A DNA stretch of 64,000 nucleotides from Symsagittifera roscoffensis (taxonomy: Eukaryota > Xenacoelomorpha > Acoela > Convolutidae). Positions within the stretch are counted from its first letter, which is position 1, and every line of letters starts with the position of its first letter. The notes beneath the pieces were generated by a model. It was not told where the DNA came from. It did no database searches and worked only from the letters and a program-made list of their open reading frames with translations. A program made the translations under genes and the position numbers. Below, one piece after another: positions 62,811 through 64,000 of this stretch. The stretch spans positions 37,580,686 to 37,644,685 of the forward strand of contig NC_087067.1 in assembly GCF_963678635.1 (NCBI RefSeq), read 5' to 3'.

Positions 62811-64000
62811 ACGGCATTGATGCTGTCAAAAAGGTGGTGTCCTACTAGAGGGTTGCAGAGGCTCATCTAAGATTACATCAGTCTACGATCATTTTAAGAA
62901 GACTATCTACCTGCAATTGATTTGAAGTGCTGTTAGACATTCAATGCTAGTTTTTAGCTGCTACCGCAACTTTCTCTTAAATGTGCAAGCTCTTTTGGGT
63001 GAAAAGGTAGTATGTAAAAATGGCTAAGAAGATGACACGTTTTAACCCCCAGCTTTTTTGGTGTGCCGTTGCAATGACCACTTTTAACCCCCTAGGGGTT
63101 AAATCTCCTATTTTTTCGGGCGCTCATGTTTTATGGGGGGTTTAAAATTGGTCAACTTTTGGGCACTCTTTGGAAACGGGCATGGTATCGAGTTTTGGTT
63201 GCTGCATATTTTCCCTTAACTTTGACAGTTCAAATTTTACCGCGCATAATATTATGTGGATTTTTTCTTAATCTTTATCACCACGTGTGGAACTATATTA
63301 AATGCTGTGATTTTGGTTAAATTATTTTTTTGTTTTGATAAGCCCCCTCACGGTTAGAGCTGATTATTTTACTTTTCGGTCCAAAAATTTTTTGGAAAAG
63401 CTTTATTTTTGAAATGAAAAGTACTATAAAGTAACCAAATCAGTGTCCGAATATTGAAAAGTTGCGTCGAAATCGTGTCGAAAGTCTTGATTCTGATGTA
63501 ATGCAACTACAACAAGTAAAATTTTGCCAAATCCAGCATCGTTGCACCGATAATTGTGGGCTAATAAAGAAAAAGCTGAAGCGTTAGGTAGTAACCAGTA
63601 TAGTTTTTCTTTGGAATAAAGTTTTGTATATGCTTTGGCGTGCTGCCCAATTTACCCGAAAGGTTCATTTCTCTGCTGTTTAGGGTCATATCCTCACGCA
63701 AACGTTTATGTACAAAAGGACTAGTAGTTGCTCTGTCTTCATAAATATAGTGTTTACTGACAAACGAGTTCAAGGAAACTTTGTTCGATTTTTTGATTTG
63801 TCTATTGTGATAACAGGAATTTCTCTGCGCATTATCTGACTGAAACAAGCGAACAGTAAGTCAATTTATTAATGATTAGCTCCCGTTTTGTGTATGTGGA
63901 GACGCCTTTGGTACTTTTTTCTGGTTCGAAATAAAAAGACTACCGGTTCAGTTCAAATTTTTAACAACTTTATTTTCGTTTTCCAGATAAACACATCCTT
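62811..64000. other. No gene recognised
   Basis: AT-rich end of the window. TTTTAACCCCC occurs twice (about 63040 and 63085) in a short repeated patch. No ORF with motif. Confidence 0.3.

Noticed and set aside
1-64000. CRISPR arrays, bacterial operons, rRNA genes
   Set aside because: No regularly spaced repeats, ribosome-binding sites or rRNA motifs were seen; the sequence is eukaryotic.

Overview
The window is 64 kb of AT-rich animal (metazoan) nuclear DNA. The grounds are spliced genes for a tetraspanin and a rhodopsin-type GPCR, with phase-compatible GT-AG introns, and a dense set of interspersed repeats: LTR, LINE, hAT-like, tRNA-like and fold-back. The species cannot be fixed from sequence alone. 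A Ty3/gypsy element with an env gene and many short non-autonomous elements would fit a larvacean tunicate, but this is only a guess.

Layout. 1-4 kb: two tandem, decayed gypsy pol relics (minus strand). 5.5-22.3 kb: a large, nearly complete Ty3/gypsy element on the minus strand. In sense order it has gag (N-terminus lost in a 200-N gap at 22305-22504), an in-frame TGA, pol with intact protease, RT, RNase H and integrase, two small hydrophobic ORFs, a 377-codon ORF without any ATG, an Env-like glycoprotein, a 601-aa ORF of unknown function, a predicted 3'UTR intron and a 3' LTR. The 5' LTR is not visible. A solo LTR of the same family lies at about 36.07-36.43 kb in the opposite orientation. 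22.5-30 kb: repeats only, including a composite family with a tRNA-like module, a fold-back family and G/C-rich tracts. 30.3-32.5 kb: an intronless gene for a NERD-domain plus superfamily 1 helicase protein. 34.8-36.0 kb: an ORF with TPR-like character and no upstream ATG. 37.9-38.1 kb: a near-perfect 260-bp palindrome. 42.3-49.1 kb: a three-exon tetraspanin gene with LINE relics in intron 1. 51.4-56.8 kb: a three-exon GPCR gene. 58.7-59.0 kb: the first exon of a second, tandem tetraspanin. 59.9-62.8 kb: hAT-type repeats and a broken hAT/ZMYM-like transposase. 62.8-64 kb: nothing recognised.

How the parts relate. The retroelement is the most unusual object. Its 3' half packs five reading frames, with two ATGA stop-start overlaps and one 13-bp overlap, so its expression must rely on readthrough, splicing or reinitiation more than is usual for gypsy elements. 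The tetraspanin copies are a tandem duplication flanking the GPCR gene. All calls come from reading the sequence by eye; no database search was done.
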